Shown: positions 1 to 10,824 of the stretch, piece after piece
How the letters are laid out: every line of letters starts with the position of its first letter
Numbering within the stretch: position 1 is the first letter of the stretch
Origin: Gigaspora margarita
Lineage: Eukaryota; Glomeromycota; Glomeromycetes; Diversisporales; Gigasporaceae
Assembly (NCBI GenBank): GCA_009809945.1
Contig: WTPW01000162.1
Location: 76,999-140,998 of the forward strand
DNA length: 64,000 nucleotides
Direction: 5' to 3'
Position numbers and translations under genes: made by a program
The notes under the pieces: generated by a model
Seen by the model: the letters and a program-made list of their open reading frames with translations, nothing else
Told to the model about the DNA's origin: nothing
The model's database searches: none

Positions 1-428
1 GCTTATTTTTGGCAATATATGGTAAAAAGCCTTTAAAGAAGGCTTTAAAATTTTTAATAAACTAATAAAAATCTTTAAGTTTTTAATAAACAAATAAAAA
101 ACTGTCAAAATTTTTTAATAAATAAATAAAAAGCATTTAAAATTTTAATAAACAAATAAAAATTTTTAAACTTTTAATAAATAATAAATAAATAAAAAGC
201 CTTTAAAGGCATAATAAACAATAAAAAACTTTTAAAATTTTTAATAAACAAATAAAAAGTCTTTAAAATTTTTAATAAACAAATAAAAACCCTTTAAAAT
301 TCTTAAAAAACAAATAAAAAGCCTTTAAAATTTTTAACAAATAAATAAAAAGCTTTTAAAATTTTTAATAAACAAATAAAAAGTTTTTAAACTTTTTAAT
401 AAATAATAAATAAATAAAAAGCCTTTAA

Positions 429-958
429 TTGATGATTTGAATAAGATCAGCACTATTACTATATTGGGACAATAGTAAATTTTGGGATAAGTACAATATA
501 AACTTTTATTATATGCTAAAATCTGACAACCATAACTATGTAAGTAATTTTTTTATTAAGTTAACAGCCCAAATCAATTAATTGAAAGTTGTAGAGCTCA
601 CTGAAATGCACCTAATAATGGTTAGATATTCAAATTGGCCTAATATACACTAAGATATTACTAAAAAATGATTGGCTTCCTATAAAAAATTCTATGTAAA
701 CAAACTAGGAATTTTATATAGTCAGCCAATCATTTTTTATAATATTTTAGCATATACTAGGCCAATTTGAATGATATAACTACTATAAATGCATCTCAAT
801 AAGCTTTTCAACTTTCAATTAATTGACTTGAGCTGTTAACTTAATAAAAAAATCACTTACATAATTACAGTTATCAAATTTCAGCATGTAATAAAAAACA
901 TAGTAATTTTTCCCAAATTCTAATATAAAAATAGTGCTGATCTTATCTGAATCAGTAA
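429..958. mobile_element. 530-bp foldback MITE, TTAA target site (family A, copy 1)
   Basis: The two ends are long imperfect inverted repeats sharing GATAAGATCAGCACTATT-type sequence. The arms run almost to the middle, where GATTGGCT and AGCCAATC face each other. TTAA flanks both ends (425-428 and 959-962), which suits a piggyBac-like or similar TTAA-specific transposase; assignment to a superfamily is inference. A second copy lies at 5561-6603 and is also 530 bp once its own nested insertion is removed. No ORF. Confidence 0.85.
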
Positions 959-1117
959 TTAAAGGCTTTAAAATTTTTAATAAACAAATAAAAAACCTTT
1001 AAAGTTTTTAATAAACAAATAAAAACCTTTAAAATTTTTTAATAAATAAATAAAAAGCTTTTAAAATTTTTAATAAACAAATAAAAATTTTTAAACCTTT
1101 AATAAATAATAAATAAA

Positions 1118-1640
1118 GAATGTTGATAAAGCACATCACTGGTGTTCAACACCACATATGTTTTGATCAATCAAAAATTATGAATTCATGTAATATAAAG
1201 ATCAGTGTAACCCAAATTTTTCAAAAAAATAGAGGATTTTTTCAAAAACCATCTACAATCAAACCTCTTTAAATGCATAGCGATGGGCCAATAAAAACCT
1301 TGCATTTAGAGAAGTATTGCATTTAGGGAGGTAAAAATCTATAAGTAACATATAAGTTGGAACCAAGTCAAGCCATGCATTTAGAGAGGTTATGCATTTA
1401 GAGAGGTTGCATTTAGAGAGGTTGTATTTAAAAAGGTCTGACTGTATATCGAAAAATTCTGTCTAAGAAACCTATCTTCACATTCTAACAAAAAAAATTC
1501 CTTGCAAAATTTTAGCATAAACAAACTTCTTACTCAAACCTTAATACAAACTCTAATTCTAACTCAAATGTCAAAAAAATTTTGCATATTATCATTTGTA
1601 TTTACTGGTATTGAACACCACAGGTGTGATATATATATTG
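1118..1640. mobile_element. TIR element (family B, copy 1) inserted in satellite
   Basis: Terminal inverted repeats read GTTGATAAAGCACATCACTG at the left and the matching CACACCTGTGGTGTTCAATA (complement) at the right. TAAATAAA (8 bp) flanks both ends, as expected for hAT elements, although the satellite itself contains TAAATAAA. The same ends bound the 4.8-kb element at 26471-31227, also with an 8-bp repeat. It carries a nested pogo-like MITE (1256-1444). Non-coding. Confidence 0.75.
1256..1444. mobile_element. pogo/Tigger-like MITE, TA target
   Basis: A 189-bp element. Its ends CAATCAAACCTCTTTAAATG and CATTTAGAGAGGTTG...GGTCTGACTG are inverted repeats, and TA lies at both outer edges (1254-1255, 1445-1446). 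The right arm repeats GCATTTAGAGAGGT several times. The TA target and CAGTCAGACC-type ends are typical of Tc1/mariner-pogo MITEs. Nested inside the family B element. Confidence 0.7.
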
Positions 1641-1773
1641 TAAATAAATTAAAATTTTTTAATAAATAAATAAAAAGCTTTTAAAATTTTTAATAAACAA
1701 ATAAAAATTTTAAACTTTTAATAAATAATAAATAAATAAAACCCCTTTAAAGGTCTTAGAATTTTTAATAACA

Positions 1774-4135
1774 TCAGCGAAAAAAATATGTATAAATCTC
1801 CATAAGTTTTTACGCAAGTATAAACTTACAAAATACCTATAATTAGTTCAGAAGATTATGTAGGGGTAATAATTATATAAGTTTATACTATAGTTACTAC
1901 AAAGTATTATGCAGGTATAATAATTACAAATATTTATAGCATAATGAATTCGAAATATAGCAAAAATATTACAAATATTGAAAACTGTTAAAAACTGGCG
2001 TAAATTAATGAGATATTACGATCAATTAATAATTATTTCACATAATCATGCTTTTGCAAATTTTTAACATTTTACAGGTTTTTGCAAGTTTTTGCAAGGT
2101 TTCGCAATAATTATAAAATTTTATATATTTTTTTTTATACATTATATTTTAAATTTTTAATTAATATTATATATTTTTATTATATATTATTATACATTTT
2201 TTTACAAAAAAATATAAAAAAATGATAAAAAAAAAACTCAAAAAACGAAACTAAAAAAATATCAAAAAAATAATAATATTTTAAATACATTTGCATTTTG
2301 TCACATTTAATTCTATAAAAATACTAGCCTAACACACTTATTTTTCTCACTCTGCAGTTAGCTATTATTTTCTTTTTCATATTCGCTTATATTCGCTAGT
2401 TCTTGCAAAGTGCTAGAGAAGTTAGAGTTGGTATTTTTATAAAATATTGGAAGACAGGTTGTTTTTTGAAAAGTTTCAAAAAAAGTCAGGAATAAATAAA
2501 ATAAAATAAAATTAAAAAAATAAGTAAAAAAAAAACAAACAAAAAACAAAACTGTAAGCAAATTAAAAAAAAATAAATGAAGTTCCAAATTTTCTTTTTT
2601 TCATATTCGCTTATATTCGCTACTTCTTGCAAAGTGCTAAAGAAGTTAGAGTTAGTATTTTTATAAAGTGCAAGAAAACAGACTGTTTTTTTGCAAAGTT
2701 TTGAAGAAAGTTGAGAATAAATAAAATAAAATAAAATTAAAAAAATAAGTAAAAAAAAAAAATACAAAATACAAACCTGTAAGCAAATTAAAAAAAAACA
2801 AACAAAGCGTTCTTGCAATTCAGAAATCATCAAAATCACAGTCTTTGCAAAGTGCCAGAATAAATAAAAAAAATAAAAATTAAAGAAATAAGTAAAAAGA
2901 AAACAACAAAAAAAATAGAAATGTAAGCAAACTAAATAAAAAAAATAAAAACCCAAATCTCCATTTCTCTGAAGTAGAGTTCATAACAGAAATTGCTAAA
3001 ATCAAGTTGTATATATTCTTGCAAAGTTCTGAAAAAGTCTGGGTTTGCTTGCAAAATGTTGAAAAAGCCTAAATTATTTTTCTTGCAAAGTGCCAGAATA
3101 AAAAAAAAACAAAAACAAAATAAAAACAGCAAAAAACTTAAACGAAAAAATAAACAAAGCACTAACTGAACCTTTATTTCTTTAAAGAGACATTCTCTGG
3201 AATTTAGAAATTATAAGTGAAATCAGTTGAGTGTTCTTGCAAAGTATCAGAAGCCTGAGTTGGCTTGCACAAAGTGTTGAAAAGTTGTTAGATTTTTGCA
3301 AAGTGCAAAAAAATTAGGGTTGGTGTTTTTTGTAAAAATAAAATAAAAAAATTAAAAAATAATAAATAAAAGAAAAAAATAACAAAAAAAATGAAACTAA
3401 ATAAAACAAAATGAAACCAAAAAAAACAAAACGAGAACAAAAAAACAATGTAAAATTGATAGAAGATCTAAATTTTAAACAAAAAAAATAAACAAAAATC
3501 TAATCTGATCTTGTACTACAATCATTGAAACATTTTGAAACATTTCAAAAATATTAGTCAAACACGCCCTTGGTATAAACTAGGCTACAGATCTACTGAT
3601 CCAGCTTGGTTTCCCAGTCCTAAAATATTTCGAAAGTATTCAAAATATTTCAAAAATATTACAAAGATCTAATCTGATCTTGTACTATGATTATTGAAAC
3701 ATTTCAAAACATTTCAAAAATATAAGTCAAATGCACCCTTGGTATGATTCAGACTACAGATCTACTGATCTAGCTTGGTTTCCAGTTCTAAAATATTTTG
3801 AAAGTATTCAAAATATTTCAAAAATATTAGATCTAAAATATTTTATATTTTGCAACAGTAAGAAAATCATAAATTTATATAAAATTTTTATATAACTTTA
3901 CAATTTTCTTATGCACCATAAGAAAATCATAAATTTATATAAAATTTTTATGTAAATTCACAATTTTCTTATGCACCATAAGAAAATCATAAATTTACGA
4001 AAAAATTTTATATAAATTTACAATTTTCTTACTACTGTAAAACTTACGTAGTTTTATACTAAGTCTTATATAAGTTTACGATTTTTTATGTACTATAAAA
4101 ACTTGCGCAAGATTATGCATATATATTTTTGCTGA
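1774..4135. mobile_element. 2.36-kb foldback-ended non-coding element
   Basis: Starts TCAGCGAAAAAAATATGTAT and ends with the inverse ATATATATTTTTGCTGA. It sits in the satellite with similar 8-bp flanks (TAATAACA and TAAAACAA). The interior is built of direct duplications: a ~224-bp unit twice (about 2369-2815), a 169-bp unit twice (3501-3838), and three 60-bp units (about 3856-4035), each itself a hairpin containing AAGAAAATCATAAATTTA. Long open frames here only encode F/L/Y-rich low-complexity peptides, so I do not call genes. Confidence 0.7.
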
Positions 4136-5560
4136 TAAAACAAATAAAAAACTTTTAAAATTTTTAATAAAAAAATAAAAAGTCTTTAAAATTTTTAATA
4201 AACAAATAAAAAACCTTTAAAATTCTTAATAAACAAATAAAAAGCTTAAAATTTTTAACAAATAAATAAAATGCTTTTAAAATTTTTAATAAACAAATAA
4301 AAAATTTTTAAACTTTTTAATAAATAATAAATAAATAAAACAGCTTTTAAAGGATTTAAAAGTTTTAATAAACAAATAAAAAATTTTAAATTTTTAAAAA
4401 AGCCTTTAAAATTTTTAAGATTTTTAATAAATAAAAAGCCTTTAAACTATTTAATAGATAATATTAGGGTTTTTAAATAAATAAAAGGCTTTTAATATTT
4501 TAATAAACAAAAATTCTTTAATTTTTTAATAAACAAAAAGCCTATTTGTTTTTTGTTTATTAAAGCCTCTTTATCTATTAAAAAATCTTAATAAAAATTA
4601 TAACTTTAAAAAATATATAAATAGAATTGCTTTTTATTCTTCAAAAAAATAAGTTTTTATCCTTTTATTTTAATATTATAAAAACTTAATAAATTTTAAA
4701 ATAATTAAATTTTTAAATATGTCTAAATTAGAAAATTTATCTATTGGACAAATTAAATTAAAATTAAAAAACCATGAACTTATTACTCAAGAAAAAAAAT
4801 AGAAAAAGTGAAATTTTGCAAAATTTTTTAGAAATTGTAGATTCAAATAACCAATATATTGATTATGTTTTATATAAAAATTGCAACAATATTTTTACTT
4901 ATTCACAAAATCTAGAACTTCATATTTATTATAGCATCAATGTATTTCTTCTAGTAATCAATTAAAAATTATACCATTTTTGCCAAAAAAAACTATTCCA
5001 CCAACTGCTAAAGAATCAACTACAAATAAAATAGTTAATTTTGTTTATATGGATTTACATCCTTTTGAAATTATTGAAGGTGAAGGTTTTAGAGATTTTT
5101 CTCAAGAAATGATTAATATGTGCTAAATTTGAACAAATTCAAATTGATAATTTTTTCCATATCCTACAATAATATCTAGAAATATTATCAAAAGTGCTAA
5201 AAAAATTAAATTAGATTTAGCATTTAAATTAAAAAATAGTTTTCAAAAATATTGGAGGTGCTTTTATTACAGATATGTAGATGATGATTATAAAAAATAA
5301 GTTATATTTTCTTACTATTTATTTTATTGAAAATTGGCAATTAAAAGAACAAATTTTAGCTTTTCAAAATTTCCAAATATTAGCCATACAGCAGATAATA
5401 TTAGAAATACTATTTTAAATATTTTAAAAAATTATAATCTTGTACCAAATAGAACTATGAAATATTTTGTATTTATTACAGATTCTGATGCTAATTTTAT
5501 TGCAGCTTTTAGAAACTATAAACATATACTATGTATTGCTCATAGGTAAAATTATTTTAA

Positions 5561-6603
5561 TTACTGATCCGGATAAGATCAGTACTATTTTTATATTAGA
5601 ATTTGGGGCAAAATTAATATGATTTTCATTATATACTGAAATCTGATATCAGTCCAATAAAAAGTATTTTTTATTAAGTTAATAGCTCATATCAACTAAT
5701 TGAAAGTTGTAGAGCTCACTGAGTCGTATCTAATAGTAGTTAGATCATTCAAATCAGCCTATTGTATGCTGAGATATCACTAAAAACGATTGGCTGACAA
5801 GACCCCGAATAATACATATAGAGGTTATATTGGCTTTAATATAAACTTTTTGTAAATTTTATCCACTTTTTGTTAGAGCTAATTAACCTTATTTTATAAT
5901 GTAAGCTTTAATATTTAAATAATTTATCCATTTAACAAATATAACAAATATATTTTACTTTCAAAAAAATTTTTTTAAAAAAATTTTCCTTCAAAAAAAT
6001 TTCTTCAAAAAAAATTTTTTCTCAAAAAAAATTTTCTCCAAAAAAAAATTTTCTTACAAAAAAAAATTTTTTTCAAAAAAAAATTTTTCCTTTTTTTTTT
6101 ATTTGGTTATCCAAATTTAAATATAACCTATCTAAAATTTATAATTTTATTCATTTTAAATAACATAACATTAAAGGCTTTTATCCACTTTTAAATATAA
6201 CCTTTTGGCCAATATCCGCTTTTCAAATATAACATCTTAGTAAAAAAGTGCCTTTTTTATCCAAAATTTCAATATAACCTTTATATGTATTATTCGGGGT
6301 CCTTGGCTGACTATATAAAATTCTATGTAAACAAACTAGAAATTTTATACAGTTAGTCAATTATTTTTTAGTGATATCTTAGCATATACTTGGCCGATTT
6401 GAATGATATAACCATCATTAGATGCATCTCAGTGAGCTCTACAACTTTCAATTAGTTGACATGAGCCATTAACTTATTAAAAAAATACTTTTATTGGACC
6501 AATTTCAGATTCTAGCATATAATAAAAGTTTATATTGTACTTATCCCCAAAATTTACTATTGTCCCAATATGGTAATAGTGCTGATCTTATCTGGATCAA
6601 CAA
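5561..6603. mobile_element. Family A foldback MITE copy 2 with nested MITE
   Basis: Same ends as 429-958 (CTGATCCGGATAAGATCAG at the left, inverse at the right), flanked by TTAA at 5557-5560 and 6604-6607. Total length is 1043 bp. Removing the nested 505-bp element plus its 8-bp TSD leaves 530 bp, the exact length of copy 1. It lies inside the hAT transposase pseudogene just after the CIAHR motif. Confidence 0.85.
5798..6302. mobile_element. 505-bp MITE with 8-bp TSD, nested in family A
   Basis: Ends GACCCCGAATAATACATATA and its inverse. The TSD TTGGCTGA is perfect (5790-5797, 6303-6310) and an empty-site equivalent is visible in copy 1 of family A. The 8-bp target suggests hAT. The interior has runs alternating A and T blocks (5960-6100) and AATATAACCTTT motifs. 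Non-coding. Confidence 0.88.
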
Positions 6604-6628
6604 TTAAGTATTTTTATAATTATATTAT

Positions 6629-7977
6629 GACAGGGTGAAGTCTGAGTCACCAGCTAGTAAAACCTTAGTTTATTAGTAAAATCTGAGTTTTTAAAAAAAG
6701 ATAAGTAAAATCTGAGTTTATTAGTAAAACCTGAGTTTATTGGTAAACTGAGTTTATTAAAAAAAATAAGTAGAATCTAATATAGATAGGGTGAAATCCG
6801 CTATTAAACAAAAACTGTTCTAAAACTTTGAGCAAAAATATCTTGACAACCACCTGATCAAATTCGATGAAAATTTTTTTATTTGAATTCTATAAACCCA
6901 TAGATTTCAAAAGAAAAAAATTTTATCACATTTGGTCAGGTGTTATCAAGATAACTTCGCTCATAGTTATAGAAAAAAATCAAAACGTCTATCAAAATAA
7001 AAGCTGTACCAAATGTTTTTCTAAAATTTTAGCAAAGATATCTTGACAACCACCTGATCAAATTCGATGAATATTTTTTTATTTGAATTTTATGAAACCA
7101 TAAAATTCAAATAAAAAAAGTTTCATCAAATTTGAGCAGGTGGTTGTCAAGCTATCTTTGCCCAAAGTTTTAAAAAAACATTTGACGCAGCTTCTATTTT
7201 GATAGATGTTTTGATTTTTTCTAAAACTTTGGGCAAAGATATCTTGACAACCACCTGATCAAATATGATAAATTTTTTTTCATTGAAATCATGGATTCTA
7301 TAGAATTCAAATAAAAAAATTTTCATCAAATTTGATCAGGTGGTTGTCAAGAGATCTTTGCTCAATTTATAGAAAAAATCAAAACATCTATCAAAATAGA
7401 AGCTGCGCCAAATTTTTACTAAAACTTTGGGTGAAGATATCTTGACAACCACCTGATCAAATTTGATGAAACTTTTTTTTATTTGAATTTTATGGTTTCA
7501 TAGAATTCAAATAAAAAAATATTCACCGAATTTGATCAGGTGGTTGTCAAGATATCTTTGCTCAAAGTTTTAGAAAAACATTCGGCACAGCTTTTATTTT
7601 GATAGACGTTTTGATTTTTTTCTATAACTTTGAGCGAAGTTATCTTGATAACACCTGACCAAATTCGATAAAATTTTTTTCTTTTGAAATCTATGGGTTT
7701 ATAGAATTCAAATAAAAAAATTTTCATCGAATTTGATCAGCTGATTGTCAAGATATTCGCTCAAAGTTTTAGAACAGTTTTTGTTTAATAGTGGATTTTC
7801 ACCCTATCACTACCCTATCTATATCAGATTTTACTTTTTTTTTTAATAAACTCAGATTTTACTAATAAACTCAGGTTTTACTAATAAACTCAGATTTTAC
7901 TTATTTTTTTTTTAAAAACTCAGATTTTACTAATAAACTCAGATTTTACTAGCAAGTGACTCAGGTTTCACCCTGTC
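6629..7977. mobile_element. 1.35-kb foldback element with internal palindrome array
   Basis: Ends GACAGGGTGAAGTCTGAGT and inverse ACTCAGGTTTCACCCTGTC. AT-rich direct flanks (ATATTAT at both sides) fit a 7-8 bp TSD. Subterminal arms repeat TTTATTAGTAAAATCTGAG. The centre (6830-7760) alternates forward and reverse copies of CTTGACAACCACCTGATCAA separated by hairpins containing TTTGAATTCTA. Short frames at 7147-7329 and 7536-7727 are products of this repeat, not genes. Confidence 0.8.
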
Positions 7978-8109
7978 ATATTATATTAATCATTTTTAGT
8001 TTATTTTAGAATTAATACAATTTTAGAATTTGACTTTTAAATATAAAAATTTTTAAATTATCTTTCAATAATTGAAACTATTAAAGAATGTAAATCTTTA
8101 GTTACATAT

Positions 8110-9092
8110 ATATTTTTTTTTTATGTCAAAGTTACCGCTATGGGGAAAGGCTTTTATTCAAGTAAAGTCAGATCACAGGCGCCTCTAGGGGCACCCTGGC
8201 ATTTGTTACATAAATGAGAGTACAACAAGCCACACGTACAACTTTTGGTTGTCTAATTTAAGTTGTCCGCCTGAAGGTTCTACACTAGTTGCCATATCTG
8301 CAACCCAACTAGGGGGTTACCTATTTAAACTCTCTGATCTATGCTTCTCCTGCCAAATCCTCCTTGTATTACCGGTACAGTCCTCCGTTACATAAGGCAG
8401 TCAAGGCCAGTCCTGGATGCTTGCGGAATCCCCTTAGGACTAGTTTATCCTCATGGCACACTTGGTAGAGCACTCCCTGTCCTACACAGGTATTACCTAC
8501 GCTTCGGTAACTTACGATACAGCTTTACCTATATACTTGCAGTCAGGGCTAACCATTGAACCGCTACTGTTACCTACTTCTGCTCTTGTCGAGGTTCACT
8601 CCAATCCCGATACCCACCACAACCTTCCTATCAGTCCTGCCCCAGGTCCCCAAACTTCCAAACCAGTTAGCACGGAAGGGTCGGTCGGCCTGGCTTTAAG
8701 CATCGAATGGACTCCCTCCCCTTGGCACATGCTGCCGAAACACATGTCCTTTTCCTCTGGTGCACTCTGGTGGCCAGGTTGGTGAACCCCCTCCTCGAGG
8801 ATCTTTGCCGTCCGGTTCTCTGGCTCCAGTTTCTGATATTCCAATTATGGTTAGCACTGTCAAAGATCTTTGCTACTTCCTTACTCGGGACTTCCAAACG
8901 GGTATCCATTTTCCGATCCTTGGATTTTGTGCGCCCAACGGCTTCCATTCAAGATGGTGTACCAAAGGACCAACAAGGAGAAATGGTACCATAACACAGG
9001 CCTAATTTCCAAAGCGTCGCCAGTGGGATTTGAACCCTAGACCTGCCACTTGGGGGTGACAACTTACCAACTTCTCTAAGTCGCCACACCCC
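8110..9092 (-). mobile_element. tRNA-headed SINE, shared-body family (copy 1)
   Basis: Read on the minus strand it begins at about 9092 with a tRNA-like head: an A-box-like GGCGACTTAGAGAAGTTGG and a B-box-like GGTTCAAATCC. A GC-richer body of about 900 bp follows, then a 3' tail with CTTGAATAAAAGCC and A-rich sequence. The TSD TAGTTACATAT is perfect (8099-8109, 9093-9103) and splits the hAT transposase frame. The body carries ACTTAAATAGGCAACCAAAAGTTG-type sequence found in four other copies here. Open frames inside are shadows. At nearly 1 kb it is long for a SINE. Confidence 0.85.
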
Positions 9093-9507
9093 TAGTTACA
9101 TATTTTAAACAAAGTTTTTTATATTTAAAATTAGAAAAATCATTAAAACAAGAATCTGAAACTAGATAGAATAGTAAGTTAGAAATGTTAGAATCAATTT
9201 ATAATCAATTTGATTTAATTAATAGTATTCTTGCTAATAAAAATAAACTATATATAATTAAAAATATTGATTTAGAAGTTTTATTAGTTTTATTTAATTT
9301 TTTAAAAAAATTTAAAAAAGCCTCTATTATTTAGAATCTTCAAAAAATCCTACTTTATATATAGTAATTCCTTGGTATAAAGTTCTTAAAGAACATTGTA
9401 AAATAGATTAACAAGATAGCATTATTTTAAAACAAATAAGAAAATAGTTGATAAAAAAATAACTTTTAAATATAAAATTAAAGAGTTATATAAATTAGCT
9501 ATTTTCT

Positions 9508-9805
9508 AGGACCCCAGACATCTCTCATATAGGTCATAACTGGATTTTGGCCAATTTTGATCTAATTTGCTAAAAACAACAAAATCTATTTACTTTAATA
9601 AGTTCTAATTCAGTAATCAGAATTGAATAAACTTTTTTTTTGTTAGATGCGCCTCACTGAGCACTTCATTTTAAAATAATATTCATTCAAATTGGACCAT
9701 TGGATGCCAAAATAATTACCAAAAACAGTTTTTTGCTTCTCAAATTTTAGATGTTTTTGCTGAAAAATTTCAAGTATGGCCTCTATACTAGATGTCTGGG
9801 GTCCT
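9508..9805. mobile_element. 298-bp hAT-like MITE
   Basis: Starts AGGACCCCAGACATCTCTCA and ends GATGTCTGGGGTCCT. The TSD TATTTTCT is perfect (9500-9507, 9806-9813). Inserted in the C-terminal third of the hAT transposase pseudogene. The same TIRs bound the 3.2-kb element at 39690-42934. Confidence 0.9.
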
Positions 9806-10284
9806 TATTTTCTTTAATCCAAAAATGAAACAACTTAAAATTTTAGAACCAGATGATGCTTTATAGGTTAAAAATCAAATTAGAGAACAATATTCTCTAA
9901 TTCAAACAGATTTTGAATCTAATAATGATAATTTATATATAGATGCTCAAAAAAATCTACAAAAAAATTATATAAAAAATTTAGCAAAGAATTTACAAAT
10001 TTTAGTGAATATTATGATTCAAGTAATAATAAAAATAATTTAAATGGAATTAATCAAATTTATCTTGTAAAGTATCCAAAGATATAGATTTAAATATTTT
10101 ATAATAGTGGAAAGATTATGAAAAAGAATATCCAAAGCTTTCAATTTTATGTGCATTTTATTTTTCAATTCGAGCTTCTAGTGCATCAAGTAAAAAAGGA
10201 TTTAGTGCAGCTAAATAAACAATTAGTAAATAAAGAACAAATTTAAACCCTAAAATACTTGAAAGTATTCTTATTATACATATG

Positions 10285-10740
10285 CTTTTTTTTTGGCAAT
10301 CCTGCTGCAATGTTTTAAAGAATGCATATATTACTATACTAGGGTCTCTAACTACTGCTATTAATACCATCTTTTCTCTGCAGATACAGCTTACCCAGCT
10401 GCTTTAAAGTGCCCAGATCTGATTGCTTTATTGACTGTTTTCCTATTCTCAGAGACTCCAACTACTAAAAGTAGTCAGTAAACTGCATTATCAGACTTAG
10501 GCCTTATATTACATCTTGTGACTTTGGTTATTCCAAATCGGGTTCTAACTCTAATAACAGCAACTGCCCAATTTAGTCCATCTGTAGACATTCTGGGTCC
10601 CTGTTTTCCATTGTAGTTCCATTTCCTAATCACTAGTTTTTCTATTTTAACTCTAGTAGGATTTGAACTAGCAACTTTCAATTTGTTACCTGGAGCATAA
10701 CTGCTATATTATCGACCCACAGGTCATGCATAGTGCTTTA
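10285..10740 (-). mobile_element. tRNA-headed SINE, second type (short body)
   Basis: On the minus strand the head (from about 10732) has an A-box region TAGCAGTTATGC and a B box AGTTCAAATCC. The tail is a T-run on the plus strand at about 10285. Flanks CATATGCTTT and CATAGTGCTTT could be a decayed TSD. Head resembles that of the SINE at 55713; the tail is not shared with the other SINEs. It lies directly after the hAT pseudogene. Confidence 0.6.
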
Positions 10741-10824
10741 AAATAAAATAAGAATATTTGTTAATATATTTACTATATTTATTAATATTAAAATTATTTA
10801 TTAATTTAATAAACAATTTATATT

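Larger units (their letters stand above)
1..4560. repeat. 31-bp AT-rich satellite array, interrupted
   Basis: Direct tandem copies of a 31-bp unit with the core TTAATAAACAAATAAAAAGC followed by CTTTAAAATTT. Satellite segments are seen at 1-428, 959-1117, 1641-1773 and 4136-4560. The pieces between them are three inserted inverted-repeat elements (429-958, 1118-1640, 1774-4135), so this was once one array of roughly 1 kb. Units differ by small indels and substitutions. No coding potential. The left end may extend beyond the window. Confidence 0.9.
4718..10216 (+). pseudogene. hAT-family transposase, decayed and split by insertions
   Basis: A DNA transposase of the hAT superfamily would excise and insert the parent element. 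What is seen: an N-terminal start MSKLENLSIGQ (4718), a conserved block VYMDLHPFEIIEGEGF (about 5047-5094), a central block with ITDSDANFIAAF and CIAHR (5334-5546), a fragment at 8070-8100 that resumes at 9104, and a C-terminal dimerisation domain at 10100-10216 with YPKLSILCAFYFSI and ASSASSKKGFSAAK, matching the hAT consensus yP.La..A..yL...aSSa.sErvFSaag. In-frame stops and frameshifts are frequent (for example 4799 and 9334). Insertions at 5561-6603, 6629-7977, 8110-9092 and 9508-9805 account for most of the excess length. Family membership is well supported; the protein is certainly not functional. Confidence 0.85.

Noticed and set aside
1-1117. Regularly spaced direct repeats that could suggest a CRISPR-like array
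   Set aside because: Units are contiguous 31-bp AT satellite copies without unique spacers, in a eukaryotic setting.
2358-3162. Three hydrophobic minus-strand frames resembling membrane proteins
   Set aside because: F/L/Y-rich low complexity from A-rich DNA; the frames follow the 224-bp DNA duplication, not a protein family.
7147-7727. Two similar minus-strand frames beginning MKIFLFEFY
   Set aside because: They are two units of the palindrome array inside 6629-7977.
8341-9005. Several overlapping frames on both strands (72-110 residues)
   Set aside because: They fall wholly inside a SINE whose other copies do not keep these frames; high GC relative to the genome simply reduces stop codons.
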